64,000 bases of DNA from Streptomyces parvulus (GCF_014648855.1 NZ_BMRX01000008.1:144071-208070); one strand, 5' to 3'; counted from the stretch's first letter, positions 55,979 through 64,000 are shown. Numbers and translations are program-made. The notes: generated by a model from the sequence alone, not told the origin.

Positions 55979-58084
55979 CTACGCGGAGACCGGTTGCTTC
56001 GCCCCCGGTGTCCGCGTCGACGGATCGGCGTCGCCCGGATCCCGAGTCACCGAATCCCGCGCCTGCTTGCGCAGCCCCTTGAGGACGATCACCAGGGCGG
56101 TGGTGACGCAGACGCCGGCCGCGACGGCGACGAGGTAGAGCAGCGGGTTGCCGATCAGCGGGACCACGAAGATGCCGCCGTGCGGGGCGCGCAGGGTGGC
56201 GTCGAAGGCCATCGACAGGGCGCCGGTGACCGCGCCGCCCACCATGGAGGACGGGATCACCCGCAGCGGGTCGGCGGCGGCGAACGGGATCGCGCCCTCG
56301 GAGATGAAGGAGGCGCCGAGCACCCAGGCGGCCTTGCCGTTCTCGCGCTCGGCGGCGTTGAAGAGCCGGGCGCGCACGGTGGTGGCCAGGGCCATCGCCA
56401 GCGGCGGGACCATGCCGGCCGCCATCACCGCCGCCATGATCTTCATCGCCGAGTCGCTCGGGTCCGAGACCGCGATGCCGGCGGTGGCGAAGGTGTAGGC
56501 GACCTTGTTGACCGGGCCGCCGAGGTCGAAGCACATCATCAGGCCGACGAGGGCGCCGAGCAGGACCGCGTTGGCGCCGGAGAGGCCGTCGAGCCAGTCC
56601 GTCATCGCCTCCTGCGCCGAGGCGATGGGTTTGCCGATCACCACGAACATCAGGAATCCGACGACCGCCGCCGAGATCAGCGGGATCACCACCACCGGCA
56701 TGATGCCGCGCAACGCCTTGGGTATGCGCACTCGTTGGACGGCGAGCACCACCGCGCCCGAGATCAGGCCGGCCGCCAGACCGCCGAGGAAGCCGGCGTT
56801 GACGGTCAGCGCGATCGAGCCGCCGACGAAGCCGGGGACCAGGCCCGGGCGGTCGGCCATGCCGTAGGCGATGTAGCCGGCCAGCACCGGGACGAGGAAG
56901 GCGAAGGCCACGCCGCCGATCTGGAAGAACAGGGCCGCCCAGCTGTCCGCCTGGGCCCACGCGAAGTGGTCCGTGACGGACGGCGCCTTGTCGATCTCGT
57001 AGCCGCCGATCGCGAAGCCCAGGGCGATCAGCAGACCGCCTGCCGCGACGAACGGCACCATGTAACTGACGCCGGACATCAGCCACTTGCGGAGCTTGGT
57101 CCCGTATCCCTCGCCGGGCTCGCCACCGCGCTCGACGGGCGTCGCGGCGGCCGTGCCGGCGGAACCGGCCGCACCGCCCGCCGTCGCCTCGCCGCGGGCC
57201 GCCTTGGCGCGGACCTCGCCGATCAGCTCGCCGGGCCGGTTGACCGCCGCCTTCACGCCGGTGTCGACGGTGGGCTTGCCGGCGAAGCGGTCCTTCTCGC
57301 GCACCGGCACGTCGTGGGCGAGGATCACGCCGTCCGCGGCCGCGATCACCTCTGGGTCCAGCCGCTCGAACCCGGCCGAGCCCTGGGTCTCGACGACGAT
57401 CTCGACGCCTGCCTCCCGGGCCGCGTTCTCCAGTGACTCGGCGGCCATGTAGGTGTGCGCGATGCCGGTGGGGCAGGAGGTGACGGCGACGATCCGGAAG
57501 GGGGGTTCGGGGGCCGCCGACGGCTGCGGCTCGCCGGTGGCGGGGGCCGTGGCGGCCACGGCGGAGGCCGCCGCCGGGGCCGCCACGGAATCCTCGCCGT
57601 CCGCGGACGCCCGCTCCGCGGAGTCCTCGTCGCCCGCCGCCGGCTCCTCGCCGCGGATCAGCGCTGCCGCCCGGGCCGGGTCGGCCACCGCGCGCAGGGC
57701 GTCCGTGAACTCGGCGTTCATCAGCTGCCGGGCCAGGGAGGAGAGGATCGTCAGGTGGGCGTCGTCGGCGCCCGCCGGCGCGGCGATCAGGAAGACCAGG
57801 TCGGCCGGGCCGTCCGCCGCCCCGAAGTCGATGCCCCGCCCGCTGCGGCCGAAGGCGAGGGTGGGTGCGGTGACGTGCTCGCTGCGGCAGTGCGGGATGC
57901 CGATGCCGCCGTCGAGGCCGGTCGGCAGCTGCGCCTCGCGGGCGGCCACGTCGGCGAGGAAGCCCTCCAGGTCCGTGACCCGGCCCCGGGCCGCCATCCG
58001 CTCGGCGAGGGCGCGCGCCGCCGCTTCCTTGGTGTCGGCGGACAGGTCGAGGTCGACCAGGTCCGCGCCGGTCATGTCGCTCAT
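55979..58084 (-). CDS. fruA: fructose-specific PTS enzyme IIABC
   Basis: A 701-residue fused permease. EIIA (about 1-150) has phospho-acceptor His65 in GIGIPHCRSEHV. EIIB (about 195-300) has phospho-acceptor Cys204 in VTSCPTGIAHTYMAAE. EIIC (about 325-680) has about nine helices. It imports fructose as fructose-1-phosphate. The ATG follows AAGGAG by 7 bp. It is the third gene of the fruR-fruK-fruA operon, 154 bp after fruK. Confidence 0.95.
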   Translation of the reverse strand: MSDMTGADLVDLDLSADTKEAAARALAERMAARGRVTDLEGFLADVAAREAQLPTGLDGGIGIPHCRSEHVTAPTLAFGRSGRGIDFGAADGPADLVFLIAAPAGADDAHLTILSSLARQLMNAEFTDALRAVADPARAAALIRGEEPAAGDEDSAERASADGEDSVAAPAAASAVAATAPATGEPQPSAAPEPPFRIVAVTSCPTGIAHTYMAAESLENAAREAGVEIVVETQGSAGFERLDPEVIAAADGVILAHDVPVREKDRFAGKPTVDTGVKAAVNRPGELIGEVRAKAARGEATAGGAAGSAGTAAATPVERGGEPGEGYGTKLRKWLMSGVSYMVPFVAAGGLLIALGFAIGGYEIDKAPSVTDHFAWAQADSWAALFFQIGGVAFAFLVPVLAGYIAYGMADRPGLVPGFVGGSIALTVNAGFLGGLAAGLISGAVVLAVQRVRIPKALRGIMPVVVIPLISAAVVGFLMFVVIGKPIASAQEAMTDWLDGLSGANAVLLGALVGLMMCFDLGGPVNKVAYTFATAGIAVSDPSDSAMKIMAAVMAAGMVPPLAMALATTVRARLFNAAERENGKAAWVLGASFISEGAIPFAAADPLRVIPSSMVGGAVTGALSMAFDATLRAPHGGIFVVPLIGNPLLYLVAVAAGVCVTTALVIVLKGLRKQARDSVTRDPGDADPSTRTPGAKQPVSA

Positions 58085-58238
58085 CGCGGGCTCCTTAGCT
58101 CGCGTATCGCCCGGAACACGGGGCGAGGGGCGGGGGCGGGGAGGGGGAGTGGGAGGGGCGTCGAGGTACTCACGTGCGCGGCGGAGGCGGTGCGGTGCGC
58201 GCACCCGGCGCGGCCGCCCTCGTGGGCATGGGCGGGGG
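58085..58238. other. fruK-fruA spacer with G-quadruplex-type tract
   Basis: At 58120-58158 the + strand carries seven runs of three or more G separated by 1-2 bases. It is the template strand for the leftward operon. Short CGCGC-rich palindromic sequence fills the rest. No gene is seen. Confidence 0.55.
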
Positions 58239-59186
58239 TCACGGCGCCGGCTCCCGCAGTGCGCGGTCCGCCGGCACCTGCGCCGTGACCGTCACGGCGG
58301 ACGGTTCGAGGTCGTCCGGCGCCGGCATCACGCTGCCGGGCAGCCGGACGGCGGCGGCGCCGTGCGCGACGGCGGAGGCGAGGGCGCCGGGCCCCGCGCC
58401 GCCGGCGGCCAGGAAGCCGGCGAGGGAGGCGTCGCCGGCGCCCACGTTGCTGCGGACGGCGTCCACGCGGGCCTCGCCGAACCACGTGCCCTCGCCGGTG
58501 ACGAGGATCTGCCCGTCGGCGCCGAGGCTGGCGAGCACGGCACGGGCGCCCAGCTCCCGCAGCTCCTCGGCGGCCTTGACGGCGTCGCCGACGGTGGCGA
58601 GGGGGCGTCCGACGGCCCCGGCGAGTTCCCCGGCGTTCGGCTTGACCACGTCGGGGCGCTCGCGCAGGGCCCGCAGGAGGGCCGGGCCCGAGGTGTCGAG
58701 GGCGATGCGGGCTCCGGCGGCGTGTGCGCGGGCGGTCAGTTCGGCGTACCAGGAAGGGGCGAGTCCGCGGGGCAGGCTGCCGCAGCAGGCTATCCAGTCG
58801 GCGCCGGGCGACTGGCTCCGTACGGTCTCCAGGAGCAGTTCCCGTTCGGCGGCCGAGAGTTCGGGGCCCGGCGCGTTGATCTTCGTCAGGACGCCGTCGG
58901 CCTCGGCGAGCGCGATGTTGGAGCGGGTGGCCCCGGCGATCGGGACCGGCGCGACCTCGATGCCCTGGGCGGCCAGCAGGTCGGCGACCAGCGCTCCCGG
59001 GGCGCCGCCGAGCGGCAGCACCGCCACGGTGCGCCGGCCGGCCGCCGCCACCGCCCGCGACACGTTCACGCCCTTGCCGCCCGGGTCCACGCGCTCGCCC
59101 GTGGCGCGGACGACCTCGCCGCGGTCGAGCGCGGGCACCTCGTAGGTGCGGTCCAGGGACGGGTTGGGAGTGACGGTGACGATCAC
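58239..59186 (-). CDS. fruK: 1-phosphofructokinase
   Basis: A 315-residue PfkB-family kinase that makes fructose-1,6-bisphosphate from the PTS product. Features are VTVTPNPSLDRTYEV at the N-terminus, DPGGKGVNVSRA (about 36-47, substrate binding), KPNAGELAGAVG and the catalytic GAGD motif in SNVGAGDASLAGFLA (Asp about 251). The GTG start overlaps the fruR stop by 4 bp (GTGA). Confidence 0.95.
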   Translation of the reverse strand: MIVTVTPNPSLDRTYEVPALDRGEVVRATGERVDPGGKGVNVSRAVAAAGRRTVAVLPLGGAPGALVADLLAAQGIEVAPVPIAGATRSNIALAEADGVLTKINAPGPELSAAERELLLETVRSQSPGADWIACCGSLPRGLAPSWYAELTARAHAAGARIALDTSGPALLRALRERPDVVKPNAGELAGAVGRPLATVGDAVKAAEELRELGARAVLASLGADGQILVTGEGTWFGEARVDAVRSNVGAGDASLAGFLAAGGAGPGALASAVAHGAAAVRLPGSVMPAPDDLEPSAVTVTAQVPADRALREPAP

Positions 59187-59944
59187 GCGCGTACCACTTC
59201 CGTGCCGGCGCGCTCGATGGCGGCCGCGTCCTCGGGGCTCAGCCCGCTGTCGGTGATCAGCACGTCGACGTCGTCCAGGGCGCCGAAGCGGGCGAAGTGC
59301 TCCTGGCCGTACTTGGACGAGTCGGCGACCAGCACCACGCGGCGGGCGGCGGCCACGGCGGCCCGCTTGACGGCGGCCTCGGCGAGGTCGGGGGTGGTCA
59401 GTCCGTGCTCGGCGGAGAAGCCGTTGGCCGCGACCACGGCGACGTCGGCGCGGATCTCGCCGTACGCCCGCAGCGCCCAGGCGTCCACGGCGGCGCGGGT
59501 GCGGTGCCGGACCCGGCCGCCGACCAGGTGGAGCTGGATGCCGGGGTGGTCGGCGAGGCGGGCGGCGATGGGCAGGCTGTGGGTGACGACGGTCAGCGAG
59601 GACTCTGCCGGGATCGCCGCCGCCGTCCGGGCGACCGTCGAGCCGGCGTCGAGGATCAGCGTGCCCTCGGTCGGCAGTTCGGCCCGGGCCGCCCTGGCGA
59701 TGCGGTCCTTCTCGTCGGCGGCGGTGGACTCGCGCTCGGCGAGGTCCGGCTCGAAGTCGAGGCGCCCGGCGGGGATCGCGCCCCCGTGCACCCGGCGCAG
59801 CAGTCCGGCGCGGTCGAGGGCCTTGAGGTCGCGGCGGATGGTCTCCGCCGTCACCTGGAACTCCTCGGCCAGCGACACCACGTCCACGCGGCCACCGTCC
59901 CGGGCGAGCCGGAGGATCTCCTGCTGCCGCTCGGGTGCGTACAT
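59183..59944 (-). CDS. fruR: DeoR-family fructose operon regulator
   Basis: A 253-residue repressor. The N-terminal HTH is ERQQEILRLARDGGRVDVVSLAEEF followed by VTAETIRRDLKALDRAGLLRRVHGGA (residues about 5-56). The C-terminal DeoRC sugar-phosphate domain contains LILDAGSTVARTAAAI and VLVADSSKYGQEHFARF. By context it senses fructose-1-phosphate and controls the operon it heads. The ATG follows GGAGG. An imperfect dyad upstream (60007-60022) could be its operator. Confidence 0.92.
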   Translation of the reverse strand: MYAPERQQEILRLARDGGRVDVVSLAEEFQVTAETIRRDLKALDRAGLLRRVHGGAIPAGRLDFEPDLAERESTAADEKDRIARAARAELPTEGTLILDAGSTVARTAAAIPAESSLTVVTHSLPIAARLADHPGIQLHLVGGRVRHRTRAAVDAWALRAYGEIRADVAVVAANGFSAEHGLTTPDLAEAAVKRAAVAAARRVVLVADSSKYGQEHFARFGALDDVDVLITDSGLSPEDAAAIERAGTEVVRA

Positions 59945-60006
59945 GACCGTTCACCTCCGAACCGTGCCCGAACCTGTGGTTTCCCGGGGAGGCTACGCCC
60001 GGTTTT

Positions 60007-60022
60007 CCGGGTTGTAAACCGG
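60007..60022. promoter_or_regulatory. imperfect dyad upstream of fruR
   Basis: CCGGGTT-GT-AAACCGG has 6 of 7 arm pairs and lies 63-78 bp before the fruR ATG in an AT-richer patch, where autoregulation by FruR would be expected. GTGCCCGA motifs flank it on both strands (59964 and 60044 areas). Confidence 0.4.
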
Positions 60023-60070
60023 TGAATACAGATACTCGGGCACAGTCAGGCACGAACGGACATGCGTGGC

Positions 60071-61618
60071 TCAGGTGAGCGCGGGCTCCTTGTCCGCCGC
60101 CTCCGCCGCCGGCTCCTCCCCGGCCGCGGCGCCCTCCACGTGCTGCGCGGGCCGCCTGGGCAGCGCGAACATCAGCAGGAAGATGACGGCCAGCACCGCG
60201 GCCACCCAGCCCAGCGCGTTGCGGAAGGCGTCCGCGTAGGCCGGGCCGACACCGGCGGGGTCGAGGTGGTCGCCCATCGCGCCGAAGAAGACCACCGACA
60301 CCAGGCCGAGGCCGAGGGCGTTGCCCATCTGCTGCACGGTGTTGATGAGTCCGGAGGCCGCCCCGGCGTGCTCGCGCGGCACCTGGGACAGCACCGCGTC
60401 GGTCAGCGGAGCCACGATCAGCCCCATGCCCACGCCCATCACGGCCAGCGGCAGCGCCATCTGCCAGGACGCGATGCCGAGTCCGTAGTGCCCGGACTCC
60501 CAGATGTAGAGCAGCACGCCGGCCGCCATCACCAGCGCGCCCGCCTGGAGCACCTTGCGCCCGAAGCGCGGGACCAGCACCTGCACCGACACCCCGGCCG
60601 CCACGGAGACGGCGATGGAGAACGGTACGCCGGTCAGCCCGGCCCGCAGCGGGGTCCAGCCGAGGCCGACCTGCATGTAGAGCGTCCACACCAGGAAGAA
60701 GATGCCGAGCGCGACGCCGAAGACGGTCTGCACGGCGATTCCGGCCGCGAAGCTCTTCACCCGGAACAGCGACAGCTCGACCAGGGGCGAGCCGTCCCGC
60801 GCGCTCTTGCGCCGCTCGTACGCCACCAGCACCGCGAGGACCACCAGCGAGCCGGCCATCGAGGCGTACCCCCACAGCGGCCAGCCCAGCTCCTCGCCCC
60901 GGGTGAGCGGGTACACCAGCATCAGCATGCCGAGCGTGACCAGGGCGACCCCGACCAGGTCCAGCCGCAGTGCGCGCGGCGCCCTGGACTCCGTGATGAA
61001 GCGGCTGCCGAGGACGAGTCCGGCGATGCCGACCGGAAGGTTGATGAGGAAGATGGGGCGCCATTCGAGGCCGAAGAGGTTCCACTCGGTGAGCAGGGCA
61101 CCCAGCAGCGGGCCGGAGACGGCGCCCAGGCCGACGATCGCGCCGAACAGCCCGAAGACCTTGCCGCGTTCGTGGGCCGGGAAGGTGGCGTGCACGATCG
61201 ACAGCACCTGCGGCACCATCAGCGCCGCCATGGCGCCCTGCAGGATCCGGGCGGCGACCAGCATCTCCGGTCCCGCCGCGAGACCGCACAGCGCGGACGC
61301 CAGGGTGAAGCCGCCGATGCCGACCAGGAAGACCCGTTTGCGGCCGTGGATGTCGCCGAGCCGGCCGCCGGTGATCAGGCCGGCGGCGAAGGCGAGGGCG
61401 TAGCCGGCCGTTATCCACTGGATCTGGCTGACGGAGGCGCCCTCGTCGGCCTGGATCGACGGGATCGCGATGTTGACGATGGTGACGTCGACGAGGTCCA
61501 TGAAGGCCGCGGTCATCACGATCGCGAGGGCGAACCAGCGGCGTCGGTCGCCGGCGCCGTTCGGGGCGGGTGAGGCGGACGGGACGGGTGGCGTGCCCGG
61601 GGTCTGCGTGGAGGTCAT
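60071..61618 (-). CDS. DHA2-type MFS multidrug efflux transporter
   Basis: A 515-residue, 14-helix DHA2 (EmrB/QacA-like) exporter. Motif D1-like segment FMDLVDVTIVNIAIPSIQ lies in helix 1 (about 40-57), motif A is GGRLGDIHGRKRVFLVG and motif C is in GLGAVSGPLLGALLTE. The substrate is unknown, and drugs or antiseptics are likely. No ribosome site precedes the ATG. A TAACTT box lies 7 bp upstream, so the mRNA may be leaderless. It is divergent from a WYL regulator with a clear operator between. Confidence 0.9.
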   Translation of the reverse strand: MTSTQTPGTPPVPSASPAPNGAGDRRRWFALAIVMTAAFMDLVDVTIVNIAIPSIQADEGASVSQIQWITAGYALAFAAGLITGGRLGDIHGRKRVFLVGIGGFTLASALCGLAAGPEMLVAARILQGAMAALMVPQVLSIVHATFPAHERGKVFGLFGAIVGLGAVSGPLLGALLTEWNLFGLEWRPIFLINLPVGIAGLVLGSRFITESRAPRALRLDLVGVALVTLGMLMLVYPLTRGEELGWPLWGYASMAGSLVVLAVLVAYERRKSARDGSPLVELSLFRVKSFAAGIAVQTVFGVALGIFFLVWTLYMQVGLGWTPLRAGLTGVPFSIAVSVAAGVSVQVLVPRFGRKVLQAGALVMAAGVLLYIWESGHYGLGIASWQMALPLAVMGVGMGLIVAPLTDAVLSQVPREHAGAASGLINTVQQMGNALGLGLVSVVFFGAMGDHLDPAGVGPAYADAFRNALGWVAAVLAVIFLLMFALPRRPAQHVEGAAAGEEPAAEAADKEPALT

Positions 61619-61639
61619 GGAAGGAAGTTAGGCGCGCAG

Positions 61640-61658
61640 TAGGACGGATCACGTCCTA
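61640..61658. promoter_or_regulatory. operator between the MFS and WYL genes
   Basis: TAGGACG-GATCA-CGTCCTA has perfect 7-bp arms and lies 21 bp before the MFS ATG and 22 bp before the regulator ATG. It probably serves autoregulation and control of the pump by the WYL protein. Confidence 0.6.
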
Positions 61659-61680
61659 GATGTGCGGCATTCTCGGTGCC

Positions 61681-62658
61681 ATGACGACGGACACTCCGGC
61701 CCGGCTGCTGACGCTCCTCTCCCTCCTCCAGACGCCCCGCGAATGGCCCGGCGGCGAGCTGGCCGACCGGCTCGGGGTCTCCCGCCGCACGGTCCGGCGC
61801 GACATCGACCGGCTGCGCGAACTGGGCTACCCCGTGCAGGCCACCATGGGAGCCGACGGCGGCTACCGGCTGGTGGCCGGCAAGGCGATGCCGCCGCTCG
61901 TGCTCGACGACGAGGAGGCGGTGGCCATCGCGGTCGGACTGCGCGCCGGTGCGGGGCACGCGGTCGAGGGCCTGGACGAGGCGTCGGTCAGGGCGCTGGC
62001 CAAGCTGGAGCAGGTGCTGCCGTCCCGGCTGCGGCACCGGGTGACCACACTCCAGGCCGCGACCACGCCGATGACCACCGGGGACGGGCCGAGCATCGCC
62101 ACCGGCACACTGACCGTGATGGCCTCGACGGTGGCCGGGCACGAGCGCCTGCGGTTCGCCTACCGGGCCGGGGACGGCACCGAGTCGCGGCGCGTGACGG
62201 AGCCGTACCGGCTGGTGTCGACGGGACGCCGCTGGTACCTGATCGCCTATGACCTCGACCGCGAGGACTGGCGGACCTTCCGGGTCGACCGGGTGAGCGA
62301 GCCCTTCGCGACCGGCGCGCGCTTCACGCCGCGCGAGCTGCCGACCGGCGACGCGGCCGAGTACCTGCGGCGCTCGATGCAGCGGCGCAACGACTCCTAC
62401 GACGTCGACGTTCTCTTCCTCGACGCACCCGAGGTGGTCGCGGCACGGCTGCCGCAGTGGATCGGGACGCCGGAGGCGGCGGAGGGGGGCGCGTCGTGCG
62501 TGCTGCGGGCGACGGTGTCCGACGCGCCCGAGTGGATGGCGGTGCGGCTGGCCATGACGGGCCTGGAGTTCCGGGTCCGGCAGCCGGCGGAACTGGTGGA
62601 CCGGGTGCGGGAGTTGGGCGCGAGGCTGGGCCGGGCGGCCCCGCCGGACACGGCGTGA
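61681..62658 (+). CDS. WYL-domain HTH transcriptional regulator (YobV/YafY type)
   Basis: A 325-residue regulator. An N-terminal HTH_11 domain (RLLTLLSLLQTPREWPGGEL, then RLGVSRRTVRRDIDRLRELGYPV, about 7-55) is followed by a WYL domain (about 140-220, PYRLVSTGRRWYLIAYDLDREDWRTFRVDRVSE) and a WCX-type C-terminus. WYL proteins often respond to nucleic acids or stress and control adjacent efflux genes. The ATG at 61681 is used. An ATG at 61660 would add 7 residues right next to the operator. Confidence 0.9.
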   Translation: MTTDTPARLLTLLSLLQTPREWPGGELADRLGVSRRTVRRDIDRLRELGYPVQATMGADGGYRLVAGKAMPPLVLDDEEAVAIAVGLRAGAGHAVEGLDEASVRALAKLEQVLPSRLRHRVTTLQAATTPMTTGDGPSIATGTLTVMASTVAGHERLRFAYRAGDGTESRRVTEPYRLVSTGRRWYLIAYDLDREDWRTFRVDRVSEPFATGARFTPRELPTGDAAEYLRRSMQRRNDSYDVDVLFLDAPEVVAARLPQWIGTPEAAEGGASCVLRATVSDAPEWMAVRLAMTGLEFRVRQPAELVDRVRELGARLGRAAPPDTA

Positions 62659-62704
62659 GCCGGGGGACGGCGTGAGCCGGGGGACGACGTGAGCCGGGGA
62701 CGGC
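62655..62704. repeat. three tandem 17-bp repeats over the WYL stop codon
   Basis: GTGAGCCGGGGGACGGC is followed by a copy with one change (ACGAC) and a third copy one G shorter. The TGA inside the first copy is the stop codon of the regulator, so copy number does not alter the protein. It lies between two convergent genes. Confidence 0.85.
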
Positions 62705-62779
62705 ACCGGGTGGCCCCGCTCCGGATCGGCGCCCCCACCAGGGCCACCCCTCGGGCGGGATCCCAGGCAGCCGGGCGGC

Positions 62780-63466
62780 TCATCCCCCGGTGGGCTCCCC
62801 GTCCTCCCACGTGAAGTCGCGCAGGGCCTCCAGGTTGCGCAGGGCCTGGTCCAGGGGGCTGCGGGTGGTCTCTCCGGAGGCCGCCCAGTCCTCCGCCGCG
62901 ACGCGTACGGCCGCGCCCGCCACCGCCGCCGCGAAGTGCAGCCGGGGCGAGGCCGCGAGGCGTACGGCAACGTTGTCGTCGCCGCCGGACATCCGCGCGG
63001 CCAGCACCTCCACGAGACCGCGTTCCGTGCCGAGGCAGACCTCCGCCCACACCTTGCGCAGCGCCGGGCTGCTGGCCGCCAGGCGGATGAGGATGCGGGC
63101 CCACTCCCAGGACGCCGCGGAGACCCCGGCGCCCGGCGTCAGGGTGTGCCGGACGGCGTGTTCCAGCGCCTCGGGCGGGGACAGTTCGGCCGGGGCGTCG
63201 CGGACCGTCCGCACCCAGCGCTCGGCGCCGAGGGCGTAGAGCGGGGCGACGGCCTCCTCCTTGGCCGCGAAGTAGCGGTAGAAGGTGCGCGGGGCGATGC
63301 CGGCGGCGCGGGCGATGTCCTCGGCCCTGGTGGCTCTGAGGCCCTGGCCGACGAAGAGGCGGGCCGCCGCGCGGGCGATCTCCATACGGGTCTCGGCCTT
63401 GCGCCGTTCGGTCAGGGAGACCGGTCCCGACCCGGGGTCGGGGGATGCGGGGATGGTGCTGCTCAC
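62780..63466 (-). CDS. TetR-family regulator next to hrdD (SCO3201-like)
   Basis: A 228-residue TetR protein. The HTH is ARLFVGQGLRATRAEDIARA followed by AGIAPRTFYRYFAAKEEAV (about 35-75). The C-terminal domain is Ala-rich with AVRHTLTPG and ASSPALRKVWAEV. By position beside hrdD it corresponds to SCO3201 of S. coelicolor, whose overdose was reported to block antibiotic production and development. That identity is from gene order and memory. GTG start. A perfect operator-like palindrome lies 21-35 bp upstream, which predicts autoregulation. Confidence 0.87.
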   Translation of the reverse strand: MSSTIPASPDPGSGPVSLTERRKAETRMEIARAAARLFVGQGLRATRAEDIARAAGIAPRTFYRYFAAKEEAVAPLYALGAERWVRTVRDAPAELSPPEALEHAVRHTLTPGAGVSAASWEWARILIRLAASSPALRKVWAEVCLGTERGLVEVLAARMSGGDDNVAVRLAASPRLHFAAAVAGAAVRVAAEDWAASGETTRSPLDQALRNLEALRDFTWEDGEPTGG

Positions 63467-63486
63467 TTCGGCAGGCTATGCCGCTG

Positions 63487-63501
63487 TGGCAGAATCTGCC
63501 A
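63487..63501. promoter_or_regulatory. operator-like palindrome before the TetR gene
   Basis: TGGCAGA-A-TCTGCCA has perfect 7-bp arms, 21-35 bp before the GTG start, in the typical position for TetR autorepression. Confidence 0.6.
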
Positions 63502-63590
63502 TTCGGCGGGCCACCCCGGGGTTCAGGTTCGGGGTGTCCCGCCGGTCCGTCCGGCCCGCGCACGCCGCGCGGAGCCCGGCGGACCGGAGA

Positions 63591-63635
63591 GAGCCGGGCC
63601 CGGCGCCCCGGGGGGAGGGGCGCCGGGCCCGGCTC
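63591..63635 (-). terminator. strong hairpin between hrdD and the TetR gene
   Basis: A perfect 19-bp GC stem (63591-63609 with 63617-63635, GAGCCGGGCCCGGCGCCCC) has a 7-nt loop. It would stop read-through from hrdD into the TetR gene. Confidence 0.75.
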
Positions 63636-63718
63636 GGGAAAGTCCCGGCACCGGGGGGAGTGCGTCGGGACGTGGTCCATGAGGGACGGCGGTCCGGTGG
63701 GGCCGGGCCCCTACCGGC

Positions 63719-63745
63719 GGGCCCGGAGTTCTTTTTCCCGGGCCC
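63719..63745 (-). terminator. hairpin downstream of hrdD
   Basis: GGGCCCGG (63719-63726) pairs with CCGGGCCC (63738-63745). The loop contains a T5 run on the + strand. It is 134 bp past the hrdD stop and a secondary terminator candidate. Confidence 0.5.
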
Positions 63746-63878
63746 CCGCGGGTTGAAGCAGCGTTGTACGGCCATGTTTGCGCGGGGTTCGGCCACCGGC
63801 GTGCGCCCCATCCGCCACGTCACGCCCCCGCGTCACACGGCGGCCGCGCGGAACTCCCGGCCGCCGTCCGCACCGGCC

Positions 63879-64000
63879 CTACGCCGCGGCCTCGAACCCG
63901 GTGGAACGAGCCAGCTTCTTCAGTTCGAGCAGTGCGTGCTTCTCGATCTGCCGGATGCGCTCGCGGGTGAGTCCGTGCTCCTTGCCGACCTCGGTCAGCG
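63879..64000 (-). CDS. hrdD: RNA polymerase principal-like sigma factor, C-terminal fragment (HrdD)
   Basis: Only the last 40 codons are inside the window. They encode sigma region 4.2, LTEVGKEHGLTRERIRQIEKHALLELKKLARS, which reads the -35 element, followed by TGFEAAA and a TAG stop. This is the group 1/2 sigma-70 signature. The gene neighbourhood (TetR and fructose PTS downstream) matches hrdD, a non-essential group 2 sigma factor of Streptomyces. The N-terminal 85-90% lies beyond the window, so HrdB or HrdA cannot be excluded from sequence alone. Confidence 0.85.
   Translation of the reverse strand, partial: LTEVGKEHGLTRERIRQIEKHALLELKKLARSTGFEAAA

Larger units (their letters stand above)
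63502..63878. other. intergenic region between hrdD and the TetR gene
   Basis: A gap of about 380 bp without a credible gene. It contains two hairpins listed separately and a GTCCCG/CGGGAC pair (63646-63671). The TetR promoter must lie close to 63500. Confidence 0.6.

Overview
The window is about 73% GC, with strong third-codon-position GC bias, frequent GTG/TTG starts, SsgE-type, Rpf, Pmt and HrdD-type proteins and actinobacterial gene clusters. This is typical of a Streptomyces chromosome. From memory the gene order matches the conserved core arm of S. coelicolor that ends at hrdD (roughly SCO3145 to SCO3202). That correspondence is recollection, not a search result. I see no biosynthetic cluster, prophage, insertion sequence or CRISPR array.

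Layout. 1-359: poly-G start and non-coding DNA with small hairpins. 0.36-5.0 kb: an atypical LuxR-type regulator and two tandem membrane-anchored beta-propeller proteins with Pro/Gly/Gln/Tyr-rich cytoplasmic tails. 5.3-12.8 kb: a leftward housekeeping run, rsmI, a zinc-ribbon protein, tatD, rpfB, ksgA, ispE and an ABC-F ATPase. 12.9-18.2 kb: protein O-mannosyltransferase, then two tandem class B PBPs with an NTF2-like domain. 18.2-21.4 kb: ssgE and an ECF nickel/cobalt importer (nikMN-nikQ-nikO) behind a candidate Nur box. 21.4-27.6 kb: an EstB-type serine hydrolase, a frameshifted DUF1876 gene, an EamA transporter, a YbaK deacylase, and an MMPL transporter with its TetR regulator. 27.7-31.0 kb: a tricorn-type protease. 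31.1-35.6 kb: a BVMO/hydrolase/SDR operon divergent from a MerR regulator. 35.6-37.1 kb: exonuclease III, a GNAT enzyme and tRNA-Ala(CGC).

37.1-42.6 kb holds the most interesting locus: galU, a MoeA/gephyrin-like gene (glp), moaC, mog, rimJ and a two-TM membrane protein that looks like SepX/GlpR. The neighbourhood matches the Glp-GlpR cell-division module described in Actinobacteria. 42.7-55.9 kb: 5-formyl-THF cyclo-ligase, a penicillin-acylase-family hydrolase with a Gly-Thr repeat in its linker, a cation/proton antiporter, an MFS transporter, an FmdB-type protein behind a CIRCE-like element, an MTA phosphorylase, a small SAF/CpaB-like protein, mscL, ltrA, a P1 peptidase and a DUF6227 protein. 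56.0-59.9 kb: the fructose PTS operon fruR-fruK-fruA. 60.1-63.5 kb: a DHA2 efflux pump divergent from a WYL regulator, then a TetR regulator. The window ends inside the 3' part of hrdD.

Several intergenic regions carry clean inverted repeats that pair with the adjacent regulator gene: TetR/MMPL, BVMO/MerR, WYL/MFS and the hrdD-linked TetR. All functional statements are from sequence reading and family knowledge. No searches were run.
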